Source: Flavobacteriaceae bacterium (GTDB lineage: Bacteria; Bacteroidota; Bacteroidia; Flavobacteriales; Flavobacteriaceae). From it: a stretch of DNA of 54,121 bases. Positions within the stretch are counted from its first letter, which is position 1. Each line of letters opens with the position of its first letter. Made by a program: the position numbers and the translations under genes. Under the pieces are notes generated by a model. The model saw nothing but the letters and a program-made list of their open reading frames with translations, did no database searches and was not told the DNA's origin. Location of the stretch: NCBI GenBank assembly GCA_947491985.1, contig CANLLR010000019.1, forward strand, positions 1-54,121, written 5' to 3'. Shown here piece by piece: positions 16,267 through 24,559 of this stretch.

Positions 16267-17022
16267 TTGACACCAAAGATAACCGCATTAGCCATCACTT
16301 TTAACGAGGAAGAAAACGTGGAACGCTATGTTTCTAGTTTAAGTTTCGCTGATGAAATTATTTTTGTTGACTCACAGAGCACCGATAAAACGATAGAAAT
16401 TGCTACAAAATTAGGTGTAAAAGTCATTCAACGCAAATTTGATGATTTTTCTAATCAACGTAACTTTGCTATTAGTCAGGCACAAAACGATTGGATTATT
16501 TTTTTCGATTTGGATGAAATAATGACGCCCGAACTTGAAAAAGAAATAAAAAAGAGAATCAGCTGTCAGTCGGAAAAAGTAGCTTTTTTTGTCAAACGTA
16601 ACTTCTTCTTTTTAGGTAAACACATGAGATTTGGCGGTTGGCAAAATGATAAAGCCATCCGACTTTTTAATAAAAATCATTGTAAATACAATGGAAATCT
16701 TGTTCACGAAGTTATTAAAACCTTAGGAAAAACCGGAAAGTTAAAAAACAGTGTCAATCACTACAGCTATAAAAACTTTGATAATTACAACGATAAGCTC
16801 AACTTATACAGTAAACTTCAAGCCGAAAATTTATATGCAAAAAATATAAAGCCCAATTTATATCATTTTTTTATTCGTCCCTTTTATCGTTTTATTTGGC
16901 AGTATCTATTTCGATTGGGATTTTTAGATGGAAAAGAAGGGTTTATTTTGGCATATGTGCATTCTTTCTCCGTTTTTAAAAGGTATTTACAACTTTGGAT
17001 GATGTACAGAAAAATTGACTAA
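16267..17022 (+). CDS. Glycosyltransferase family 2, WaaE/LgtF type (second copy)
   Basis: About 251 aa. The conserved core begins at ITALAITFNEEENVERYV, with IIFVDSQSTDKTIEIA, the DxD-like WIIFFDLDEIMTPEL, the GNLVHEVIKTLGKTG block, and a C-terminal FIRPFYRFIWQYLFRLGFLDG. All of these align in order with the gene at 14711-15448. No ATG exists near the start. TTG at 16267 is chosen because the earlier TTG (16231) lies inside a -7 box. It begins a plus-strand run of seven transferase and modifying genes that extends to 23492 with short gaps. Confidence 0.85.
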   Translation: MTPKITALAITFNEEENVERYVSSLSFADEIIFVDSQSTDKTIEIATKLGVKVIQRKFDDFSNQRNFAISQAQNDWIIFFDLDEIMTPELEKEIKKRISCQSEKVAFFVKRNFFFLGKHMRFGGWQNDKAIRLFNKNHCKYNGNLVHEVIKTLGKTGKLKNSVNHYSYKNFDNYNDKLNLYSKLQAENLYAKNIKPNLYHFFIRPFYRFIWQYLFRLGFLDGKEGFILAYVHSFSVFKRYLQLWMMYRKID

Positions 17023-17033
17023 ATTTATTTTCA

Positions 17034-17957
17034 ATGTTTGACATAGCCACTATAATCATCAACTACAATTCGAGCCAATTAACGCAAGAATGCATTGACA
17101 GCATCATTGCTAAAACTGCGAGTACACTACATTTTCAAATTATAGTGGTTGATAATTGTTCAGAAGTTGCCGATTATTTGGCATTGAAACAATTTTGTGA
17201 TACACACGCTTTTAAAAATTTACAACTCATTCGAAGTAAAATAAACACCGGATTTGGTGGTGGTAATATGACCGGATTTCAATTTGCTGACGCTCAATAT
17301 ATTGCTTTTGTAAACAACGACACTTTGTTTTTAAATGATTGTTTATCGATTTTAAAATCGGCTATCGAAAAAGACACTTCAATTGCAGTTGTTGGTGGTC
17401 AATCGTTTACAGAAACAGGAGAAAAAATGGTTGCTTTTGATCATTTTACTTCGTTGTCGAAAGAATTTTTTGGCCGCGATTTTCTTGAAAAAACCAATCC
17501 TAAAAAATATCCAAAAAGAAAATTAGACTATGACAAACCTTTGAAAGTAAACTACGTTCAAGGAAGTTTTATGTTGGCAAGAACAACCGATTTTAGTGCG
17601 GTTGGCGGATTTGACACCACTATTTTTTTATATTACGAAGAAACCGATTTGTGTATGCGATTAGAAAAAATAGGCAAATCATCATATCTTATTCCGGAAG
17701 CAAAATACATTCACTATCATGGCGCAAGTACTCCTCAAAATGTAATCATAAAGACAGAACTAAAAATATCGTTACTGTATGTTATTCGTAAACATTACGG
17801 CTTTTTCTCGCATTGGTTTTTATTGAATTACTTGCGAATAAAGTACTTTTTTAGTTCACTATTTAAACCAAAATACCGGTATTTATTATTCGTATTACTA
17901 GCAGGAGCACCACTTTCTAAATCACTGAAAACCAAACAAAAAATCGTTGTAATTTAG
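17034..17957 (+). CDS. Glycosyltransferase family 2, rhamnosyltransferase (WbbL)-like
   Basis: A 307-aa GT2 enzyme. It shows ATIIINYNSSQLTQECIDSI, IVVDNCSE, the GFGGGNMTGF loop and AFVNNDTLFL (the NxD version of DxD used by WbbL-type enzymes). VQGSFMLARTTDFSAVGGFD and FLYYEETDLCMRL supply the catalytic acidic cluster. A hydrophobic/basic C-terminus suggests membrane association. Members commonly transfer rhamnose to a lipid-linked acceptor. It is 11 bases after the previous gene, so likely co-transcribed. Confidence 0.88.
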   Translation: MFDIATIIINYNSSQLTQECIDSIIAKTASTLHFQIIVVDNCSEVADYLALKQFCDTHAFKNLQLIRSKINTGFGGGNMTGFQFADAQYIAFVNNDTLFLNDCLSILKSAIEKDTSIAVVGGQSFTETGEKMVAFDHFTSLSKEFFGRDFLEKTNPKKYPKRKLDYDKPLKVNYVQGSFMLARTTDFSAVGGFDTTIFLYYEETDLCMRLEKIGKSSYLIPEAKYIHYHGASTPQNVIIKTELKISLLYVIRKHYGFFSHWFLLNYLRIKYFFSSLFKPKYRYLLFVLLAGAPLSKSLKTKQKIVVI

Positions 17958-17966
17958 TAGCTGTAT

Positions 17967-18923
17967 ATGAAAATTTCAGTAGCCATATGTACATACAATG
18001 GAAGTAAATATCTCGCCAAACAATTGGATAGTATCTTACAGCAGGACCACTATTTACCAGATGAAATAGTGGTTTGCGATGATATATCCAACGATGCAAC
18101 GAACGAAATACTGCGTCACTATGAACAATTGTATCCTTCGATTTTTAAAGTTTTTATTAATGAAACGAATCTAGGCAGTAATAAAAATTTTGAAAAGGCC
18201 ATAACACTTTGCACTGGTGATTTCCTATTTTTATCCGACCAAGACGATGTTTGGAAAAAAGATAAAATTGTTAAAACAATGCGCGTCTTTGAACAAAATT
18301 CTACTGCTGAAGCTGTTTTTTCTAATGCCGATTTGATAGATGGAGCGGATAACCTAATTGCAAATAAAACAATATGGAATTCGGTATTTTTCTTAGAAAA
18401 TGAATTGCCAAAACCTATTGATTTTTTTGATTTAATTGCTAAGAATGGGAATGTAATTACAGGCGCTACTTTGTGCATGAAGAAAGACGTGAAAGCATTT
18501 ATTTTTCCGTTTCCTACCACTATTTTTCACGACGAATGGATAGCACAACTTTTGGCGTTGCGCAATACAATTGCTTATTCTACCGAGTTTTTGATTTCAT
18601 ATCGCATTCATGAAAATCAGCAAGTGGGAATGAAAAACAAAGATAAATTAAACAAAATCAACCGAAAAAAAAGAATCATTTTGGGTTTGCTACCACCTAA
18701 AACGTACAACGATTATCGACTATTACTTAAAAAATCCTATTCGAAAATAAAAACATTGCACTTTTTAAAAGAGCAAAAAATATCGTTACCACAATTGGAA
18801 ACTACTTTAATTAAAAGCGTTTCTGATTATTTGCAATTGCAACAAACTATGAAATCTACTTATTTTTTTAAAACGCTTGTTAGTCAAAGTGTAGATGCGT
18901 TTTTAGGAAAAAGAAAATTATAA
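17967..18923 (+). CDS. Glycosyltransferase family 2 (paralogue A)
   Basis: A 318-aa GT2 enzyme. MKISVAICTYNGSKYLAKQL opens the protein, then DEIVVCDDISNDAT, the conserved FLFLSDQDDVWKKDKI with the metal-binding acidic residues, and FHDEWIAQLLAL followed by a YRIHENQQVG block characteristic of a group of O-antigen/capsule transferases. It is closely similar along its length to the gene at 19798-20769, which indicates a tandem duplication with one gene between them. It starts 9 bases after the preceding stop. Confidence 0.88.
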   Translation: MKISVAICTYNGSKYLAKQLDSILQQDHYLPDEIVVCDDISNDATNEILRHYEQLYPSIFKVFINETNLGSNKNFEKAITLCTGDFLFLSDQDDVWKKDKIVKTMRVFEQNSTAEAVFSNADLIDGADNLIANKTIWNSVFFLENELPKPIDFFDLIAKNGNVITGATLCMKKDVKAFIFPFPTTIFHDEWIAQLLALRNTIAYSTEFLISYRIHENQQVGMKNKDKLNKINRKKRIILGLLPPKTYNDYRLLLKKSYSKIKTLHFLKEQKISLPQLETTLIKSVSDYLQLQQTMKSTYFFKTLVSQSVDAFLGKRKL

Positions 18924-18927
18924 AACT

Positions 18928-19788
18928 ATGAGTTTAAATATAGCTGCAACTGTCATATTATATAACCCGAAAGAAGCTGATTTAATCAATATTGAATCGT
19001 ATTTATCTAAAGTCAAACGATTATATGTTTATGATAATTCATCCAAAAAAACAGAATCAAAATTCATTTTAGAAAACGAAAAGATAATTTATTTTTGGAA
19101 TGGAGAAAATCACGGAATTTCAATTCGTTTAAATCAAGCTTGCAAGAAAGCTATTTTTGACGGCTTTGAATATTTACTGACAATGGACCAAGATTCTTCT
19201 TTTTTTGAAAAAAATCTTGATTCTTACTTCACTGCCATTACCAACTTTTTAGAAAAAGATAAAGTAGCAATTTATGGATTAGAATATGCTTTTAATGACA
19301 TCAATGATAAAACTTTAGATTACATTGAAGTGGATCATTTAATCACATCTGCCTCAATTATGAACTTGAAAATTTTTAATGAAATTGGAGGATTTGATGA
19401 AAATTTATTTATAGATGGCGTGGATATAGATTATTGCTTTGCAGCACTTTCAAAAGGGTATAAAAATATTAAATTTGGAAAAATAAGCTTTAATCATTCA
19501 CTAGGAATCTCTATTGAAAAACGTTCCCCTTTTTCTCTTTTTCTATTTAAAAAAAAGCTCTCACTTCATTCCTCTATAAGAATTTATTACATGCAGAGGA
19601 ATATGCTCTATATAAAAAACAAGTATCAATCGATTCTACCAGCAACTATAAAAAAATTTAAGCGAAATCAAACGCACCAAATTAATAAGAACATAAAATA
19701 TTCAAATGAATTTTTTACAGTTTTAAACTATTATTTTAAAGCTAAAAGTGATTATAAAAATAAAAAAATGGGAAAAATAATTGACTAA
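18928..19788 (+). CDS. Glycosyltransferase family 2, rhamnosyltransferase-like
   Basis: A 286-aa GT2 enzyme with NIAATVILYNPKEADLINIE at the N-terminus, a typical opening of WbbL/RfbF-type rhamnosyltransferases. It also has YDNSSKK, LLTMDQDSSFFEKNL (the acidic metal site) and GGFDENLFIDGVDIDYCF. It is short at the C-terminus and Lys/Asn-rich. The DNA is visibly richer in A and T than the 10-16 kb part, as are the next two genes. It starts 4 bases after the previous stop. Confidence 0.87.
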   Translation: MSLNIAATVILYNPKEADLINIESYLSKVKRLYVYDNSSKKTESKFILENEKIIYFWNGENHGISIRLNQACKKAIFDGFEYLLTMDQDSSFFEKNLDSYFTAITNFLEKDKVAIYGLEYAFNDINDKTLDYIEVDHLITSASIMNLKIFNEIGGFDENLFIDGVDIDYCFAALSKGYKNIKFGKISFNHSLGISIEKRSPFSLFLFKKKLSLHSSIRIYYMQRNMLYIKNKYQSILPATIKKFKRNQTHQINKNIKYSNEFFTVLNYYFKAKSDYKNKKMGKIID

Positions 19789-19797
19789 ATTTAAGGT

Positions 19798-20769
19798 ATG
19801 AAATATAAAATTTCAGTTGCAATTTGCACTTACAATGGAGAACTGTTCTTAAAAGAACAACTCGATTCTATTTTAAACCAATCTTTAAAAGTAGATGAAA
19901 TTGTAGTATGTGATGACAAATCTTCCGATTCAACTATTGAAATTATTGAGCAATACATTACAGATTTTCCAAATATTATAAAATTAAACCGCAACGAAAT
20001 AACCTTGAAAAGTGTTAAAAATTTTGAAAAAGCAATAGCACTTTGTACTGGCGATATTATTTTTTTATCAGACCAAGATGATATTTGGGAGAAAAATAAA
20101 GTGCAAAAATATATTGCTTATTTTAATCAACATCAAAACATTACAGTAATTGCATCTAACGGATTTTGTATCGATGAGCAATCAATTATTCAAGAAAAAT
20201 ATTCAATTTGGGAAATTCCGCAGTTTTTAAAAGAACAAAATATTACCATTGATTATTTTAAAACGATTACCTTTTTTTTAAATATCGCCACTGGAGCTTC
20301 TATGGCTATAAAAAGAGAAATTGCAAACAAAGTTCTGCCTTTTCCAGAGATAAAAGATTTATATCACGATGAATGGATTGCTACGATTGCTGCATCAGAT
20401 AATGCTTTTGTGCTTTTAGAAGAAAAGTATTTTTCTTATCGAATTCATTCCAATCAACAAGTTGGCGGTGTTTTTTTTGATAAAACAAATGAGGAAAAAA
20501 GAAATTTCACACAGGTGTTTGGTCTAAACAATGAAAACATATCGTTTCATAATTTTAAAATAAAATTAAAAAGAATATCCGATTCATATAAAAAAAATAA
20601 AACATTTAGTGATATAGAACATAGTAGTTCTAACATCTTTAATGAAAATCTTTCAGCAATTGAAGCTTATTATTTTTCTACAATTAAAAGCATGAAAAAA
20701 CAATATCCATTAAAAAGTTTTTTTGTTTTACTTTGGGATAAAATTGCAAACAAAAGACAACTTAAATAA
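19798..20769 (+). CDS. Glycosyltransferase family 2 (paralogue B)
   Basis: A 323-aa GT2 enzyme: MKYKISVAICTYNGELFLKE, DEIVVCDDKSSDST, FLSDQDDIWEKNKV, YHDEWIATIAA and YRIHSNQQVGG. Each motif has its counterpart in the gene at 17967-18923, so the two are duplicates that have diverged. It differs mainly in the C-terminal 80 residues, which may determine the acceptor. The DNA is A/T-rich with many poly-A codon runs. Confidence 0.87.
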   Translation: MKYKISVAICTYNGELFLKEQLDSILNQSLKVDEIVVCDDKSSDSTIEIIEQYITDFPNIIKLNRNEITLKSVKNFEKAIALCTGDIIFLSDQDDIWEKNKVQKYIAYFNQHQNITVIASNGFCIDEQSIIQEKYSIWEIPQFLKEQNITIDYFKTITFFLNIATGASMAIKREIANKVLPFPEIKDLYHDEWIATIAASDNAFVLLEEKYFSYRIHSNQQVGGVFFDKTNEEKRNFTQVFGLNNENISFHNFKIKLKRISDSYKKNKTFSDIEHSSSNIFNENLSAIEAYYFSTIKSMKKQYPLKSFFVLLWDKIANKRQLK

Positions 20770-20790
20770 GTAAATAAAAACTCCCTAATT

Positions 20791-21603
20791 ATGATGGTTA
20801 GCATTTGTATGATTACCTACAATCATGAAAAATATCTCAAAGAAGCTATAGATGGCGTTTTGAATCAAAAAACAAATTTCGATTTTGAAATTGTAATTGC
20901 TAATGATAATTCGACTGATGCAACGGTTTTAATTATTGAAGACTACATTAAATCAAACCCCAAAGGACACAAAATTAAATTTTTGAATAACAAAGTTAAT
21001 ATTGGAATGATGCCCAATTTCATCAATGCTATTAAAAATTGTACTGGAAAATATATTGCTCTATGTGAAGGTGACGATTATTGGACTGACGAAAATAAAC
21101 TTCAAAAACAAGTCGATTTTCTAGAAAAAAACAAAAATTATGCTATTTGCTTTCACCTTGTAAATATTGATAATAATGGAACTATTGTAGAAGATACACT
21201 AACAAAGAAAGTCAAACAAAAAACCACAATATATGATTTGGCAAAATGCAATTATATTCACACGTGCTCTGTAGTATATAGAAATAACTTATTTCCTTCT
21301 TTTCCAGATTACTTTTACAAAGCACCTGTTGGTGATTATTTTTTGCATTTGTTAAACAGTCGATTCGGAAAAATATATTGCATCAATGAGTTTATGGCAA
21401 ACTATCGGATGCATGTTGCATCCTATTGGTCTTCAAAAAAGCAAGAGGAACGTTCAAAAATTTGGGTTGATTTTCTAAAAGGCATTATGCCAAACTTCAG
21501 TAAAAAAGTACAAAACTACCTTCAAATTCAAATTGAAAGAACAAATGGCACCTATAAAAGGTTGAATTTCTTTCAAAAATTAAAAAAGTATTTAAACATA
21601 TAA
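20791..21603 (+). CDS. Glycosyltransferase family 2
   Basis: A 270-aa GT2 enzyme: VSICMITYNHEKYLKEAIDG, FEIVIANDNSTDAT, NVNIGMMPNFINAI-type spacing and CEGDDYWTDENKLQKQVDFL, where the acidic GDDYW is the metal site of a well-known capsule/LPS transferase group. The C-terminus is short and basic. Two adjacent ATG codons start the gene. An AT-rich gap of 75 bases follows before the FkbM gene. Sugar specificity is unknown. Confidence 0.87.
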   Translation: MMVSICMITYNHEKYLKEAIDGVLNQKTNFDFEIVIANDNSTDATVLIIEDYIKSNPKGHKIKFLNNKVNIGMMPNFINAIKNCTGKYIALCEGDDYWTDENKLQKQVDFLEKNKNYAICFHLVNIDNNGTIVEDTLTKKVKQKTTIYDLAKCNYIHTCSVVYRNNLFPSFPDYFYKAPVGDYFLHLLNSRFGKIYCINEFMANYRMHVASYWSSKKQEERSKIWVDFLKGIMPNFSKKVQNYLQIQIERTNGTYKRLNFFQKLKKYLNI

Positions 21604-21678
21604 TGGCAGTATGTTAAAGTTATAAATACTAAATCACTATTTTTGTAAAAATTAAAAACTTCAACATCAAAACTGAAA

Positions 21679-22416
21679 ATGAAACTAATTGAATCGATTT
21701 TTTTTAAACTTGGTTATATCAAAAAAAGGAAATGCGAAAACACAAATGATAAGGATTTTTTACTCAAAAATTTTTACAAAATATTGAAAGATTTTGATTT
21801 TCAACCCAAACATATTGTAGACATCGGAGCCAATCATGGCTCATGGACGAGAGAGGCATTGAAGCATTTTCCCAACGCGCATTACACTTTATTAGAACCA
21901 CAAAGTTGGTTAAAAGAGTCAATGTTGGATCTACTAGAAAAAAACAATAAAATAAGCTTTCATCCTGTTGGTGCAGGCGAAAAACAAGGAAGTTTTAATT
22001 TTACTATTGTAGATAGAGACGACAGTTGTTCATTTCGCTATACAAAAGAAGAAGCGGAAAAAGGAGGCTTCAAACAAATTGAAATTCCTGTTGTGACATT
22101 AAACGATTTATTAACAAAAAGCGAATTACCAACTCCAGATATCATCAAAATTGATGCTGAAGGTTTGGATATTGAAGTACTTAAAGGAGCCTCAAATTAT
22201 TTAGGAAAAACGGAAGTTTTTATGGTTGAAGCGGGAGTTGTAAACAAACAATTTTCGAATAGCTTTTTAAAATTAATCAATTTTATGGATGAAAACGATT
22301 ACCGATTGTTTGAAATAACCGATTTAAACAGGCCTTTTTCGCCAAGCGTATTATGGTTAGTAGAATTGGTTTTTGTCAAAAAAAATGGATTCATTGACTC
22401 CAAAATAATTTCTTAA
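21679..22416 (+). CDS. FkbM family methyltransferase
   Basis: A 245-aa SAM-dependent methyltransferase. The SAM site is HIVDIGANHGSWTREAL, followed by YTLLEPQSW, DSCSFRYTKEEAEKGG and the FkbM signature PDIIKIDAEGLDIEVLKGA. In polysaccharide clusters these enzymes O-methylate a sugar. Its stop codon overlaps the start of the aminotransferase by one base (TAATG), so the two are probably translated in a coupled way. Confidence 0.92.
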   Translation: MKLIESIFFKLGYIKKRKCENTNDKDFLLKNFYKILKDFDFQPKHIVDIGANHGSWTREALKHFPNAHYTLLEPQSWLKESMLDLLEKNNKISFHPVGAGEKQGSFNFTIVDRDDSCSFRYTKEEAEKGGFKQIEIPVVTLNDLLTKSELPTPDIIKIDAEGLDIEVLKGASNYLGKTEVFMVEAGVVNKQFSNSFLKLINFMDENDYRLFEITDLNRPFSPSVLWLVELVFVKKNGFIDSKIIS

Positions 22417-23492
22417 TGATTACTGTAACTAAGACCTTTTTACCTTCATTAGAACGCTATAACTTTTATTTAAAAAGAGCTTGGGATAATGTTTGGCTTA
22501 CCAATCGTGGTGAATTAACACTCGAATTGGAACAAAAGATAAAAAACGATTATAGTATCAATAACATTATAATCACTACCAACGGAACAATTCCATTACA
22601 AATTGCATTAAAATTATTTGGTAATAGTGGTGAAATTATCACTACTCCTTTTTCGTATGTTGCCACTTCTGCAGCCATTATTTGGGAAAATTGTACACCC
22701 GTATTTGTTGACATTCATCCTGAATATCTTACTATTGACGAATCGAAAATTGAAAGTGCCATAACAAATAAAACAACAGCTATTTTAGCAACACATGTTT
22801 TTGGAAATCCGTGTCACCTCGGAGCCATAGAAACAATTGCGAAAAAACACAATTTAAAAGTGATTTACGACGCTGCGCATTGTTTTGGTGTAGCGTACAA
22901 CAACGAATCGATTTTTAATTATGGTGATGTAAGCACGTGTAGTTTTCACGCTACCAAAATTTTTCACACTGGCGAAGGTGGTGCGATGTTTTGCAATGAT
23001 GAAGAAACGTTCAAAAAATTATTTTACAGTCACAACTTTGGTCACAATGGTCCATTGGAATTTCATGGTTTGGGAATCAACGCCAAAATCTCTGAACTCC
23101 AATCTGCAATGGGATTAGCAGTATATGAAAATCTAGATTTCATCTTTTCTGAACGAAAAAAAGTAGTTGACTACTACAATGAAACACTTGATTTTAGCAA
23201 AATTAGCAACTTGAAAATTCGAGAAAAAACGAAATGGAATTACAGTTATTATCCCGTAATTTTCGATTCGGAAGCCACTTTGCTTAAAGTAGAAAAAGCA
23301 TTAATAACTAATGACATCGTTCCACGACGCTATTTTTACCCTTCTTTAAATACCATTCCTTATGTAAAAGGAAAACAAATGCCTATTTCTGAGTCGATTG
23401 CCTCTCGAATTTTATGTTTGCCTTTATATGTTGGATTATCTACAAGCGACTTAACCAAAATTACAACCATAATAAATCAAGAAGTCAACTAA
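22416..23492 (+). CDS. DegT/DnrJ/EryC1/StrS sugar aminotransferase
   Basis: A 358-aa PLP enzyme that aminates a keto sugar nucleotide, most likely a dTDP-4-keto-6-deoxyhexose. The block TTPFSYVATSAAIIWENC is followed by VIYDAAHCFGV, and CSFHATKIFHTGEGGAMF contains the Schiff-base Lys181. Length and motifs match the VioA/FdtB/QdtB group. No dehydratase, epimerase or N-acyltransferase for the same sugar lies nearby, so those must be elsewhere. It closes the polysaccharide block. Confidence 0.92.
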   Translation: MITVTKTFLPSLERYNFYLKRAWDNVWLTNRGELTLELEQKIKNDYSINNIIITTNGTIPLQIALKLFGNSGEIITTPFSYVATSAAIIWENCTPVFVDIHPEYLTIDESKIESAITNKTTAILATHVFGNPCHLGAIETIAKKHNLKVIYDAAHCFGVAYNNESIFNYGDVSTCSFHATKIFHTGEGGAMFCNDEETFKKLFYSHNFGHNGPLEFHGLGINAKISELQSAMGLAVYENLDFIFSERKKVVDYYNETLDFSKISNLKIREKTKWNYSYYPVIFDSEATLLKVEKALITNDIVPRRYFYPSLNTIPYVKGKQMPISESIASRILCLPLYVGLSTSDLTKITTIINQEVN

Positions 23493-23549
23493 ATTAAGAG
23501 TAATTATTTACATTCAACCACGTAATTTCTACCATTATCAATAAAAAAA

Positions 23550-24122
23550 ATGAGTCAAGATATCAATCAAGAAGTTCACAACGCATTTGAAGTCATAAAA
23601 AATGGTGGCATCATTCTGTATCCTACGGATACCGTGTGGGGAATTGGTTGCGATGCGACAAACCCAGAGGCTGTAGCTAAAATTTACGCTCTCAAACAAC
23701 GTGAAGAAACCAAAAGCATGATAGTGTTGATGAATGGTGAAAAAATGATGTATTATGTTTTTGCAGCCATTCCAGAAGTGGCGTGGCAAATTTTAGATTT
23801 ATCTGAAAATCCAACCACATTAATATTAGACAATCCAAAAAATGTAGCGACCAACCTCATTGCTGAAGACAAAACCTTGGGCGTTCGCATAGTTAAAGAA
23901 CCGTTTTGCTATAAATTGATGGAACGCATGAAAAAACCATTAGTGTCTACTTCAGCTAACATATCCGGAATGTTTACACCAAAAACTTTTAAAGAAATTA
24001 GTCCCGAAATTATAAAAGGTGTCGACTATGTAGTAAATTTGCAGCACGATAAAATTTGTGAAAAACCATCAACAATTATAAAACTGTCGTTGAACAATCA
24101 AGTAAAAATCATACGAAAATAA
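23550..24122 (+). CDS. tsaC: L-threonylcarbamoyladenylate synthase (Sua5/YrdC family)
   Basis: A 190-aa YrdC-domain enzyme that makes threonylcarbamoyl-AMP from threonine, bicarbonate and ATP for the t6A modification of tRNAs. The KNGGIILYPTDTVWGIGCDA opening, IYALKQREETKSM, the positively charged cavity residues and STSANISG are all present. The length is that of the YrdC-only form without the Sua5 C-terminal domain. Its stop codon is seven bases before a 19-bp inverted-repeat arm. If the inserted segment is removed, its TAA would overlap the ATG of the next gene, cca. Confidence 0.93.
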   Translation: MSQDINQEVHNAFEVIKNGGIILYPTDTVWGIGCDATNPEAVAKIYALKQREETKSMIVLMNGEKMMYYVFAAIPEVAWQILDLSENPTTLILDNPKNVATNLIAEDKTLGVRIVKEPFCYKLMERMKKPLVSTSANISGMFTPKTFKEISPEIIKGVDYVVNLQHDKICEKPSTIIKLSLNNQVKIIRK

Positions 24123-24553
24123 TTCAACCGCAGATTCGCAGATTTCTATATAATGGATGACTATAAAAACAAAGATGAAACCTATCAAATTATTGGAATA
24201 TTATTTGAAGTCCATAAAAATCTTGGGAAAGGATTTTCAGAAAATGTTTATAAAGATGCAATTGAATATGAGTTTCTGCGAAATAATATTTCATTTCAAC
24301 GTGAAAAAGAGTTTTCTGTAAATTATAAAGACACAATATTAAAACATAAATTTTATGCAGATTTTGTGGTTTTTGGAGAAATAATATTAGAAATTAAAAC
24401 TGTTGATTGCTTTAATAATAGCCATTACAATCAATGTTTGAATTATTTAAGAGTATCCAATAACGAATTAGCGCTATTAGTTAATTTCAATTCTGCTTCT
24501 TTAGAATACAAACGTATTGTTAGAACAAAGAAATAAATCTGCGAATCTGCGGT
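24123..24553. mobile_element. Candidate mobile cassette with 19-bp terminal inverted repeats
   Basis: ACCGCAGATTCGCAGATTT at 24127-24145 is matched by its exact reverse complement AAATCTGCGAATCTGCGGT at 24535-24553. The arms enclose a single GxxExxY gene, and the right arm overlaps that gene's stop codon. AAAATAA occurs just outside on both sides (24116-24122 and 24554-24560), which could be a target duplication, though the sequence is low in complexity. No transposase is present. That this is mobile is an inference. Confidence 0.6.
24153..24536 (+). CDS. GxxExxY protein (PD-(D/E)XK nuclease-like fold)
   Basis: A 127-aa protein of the GxxExxY family, with GFSENVY at residues 27-33 giving the name motif. 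The second half has YADFVV (Asp70) and LEIKTVD (Glu80, Lys82), which fit the D...ExK layout of PD-(D/E)XK nucleases and suggest DNA or RNA cleavage. No activity is proven for this family, as far as I know. The full length fits the family. It lies between perfect inverted repeats and divides two tRNA-maturation genes, a placement typical of an insertion. It could be a homing-type or selfish nuclease, or a domesticated one. Confidence 0.88.
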   Translation: MDDYKNKDETYQIIGILFEVHKNLGKGFSENVYKDAIEYEFLRNNISFQREKEFSVNYKDTILKHKFYADFVVFGEIILEIKTVDCFNNSHYNQCLNYLRVSNNELALLVNFNSASLEYKRIVRTKK

Positions 24554-24559
24554 AAAATA

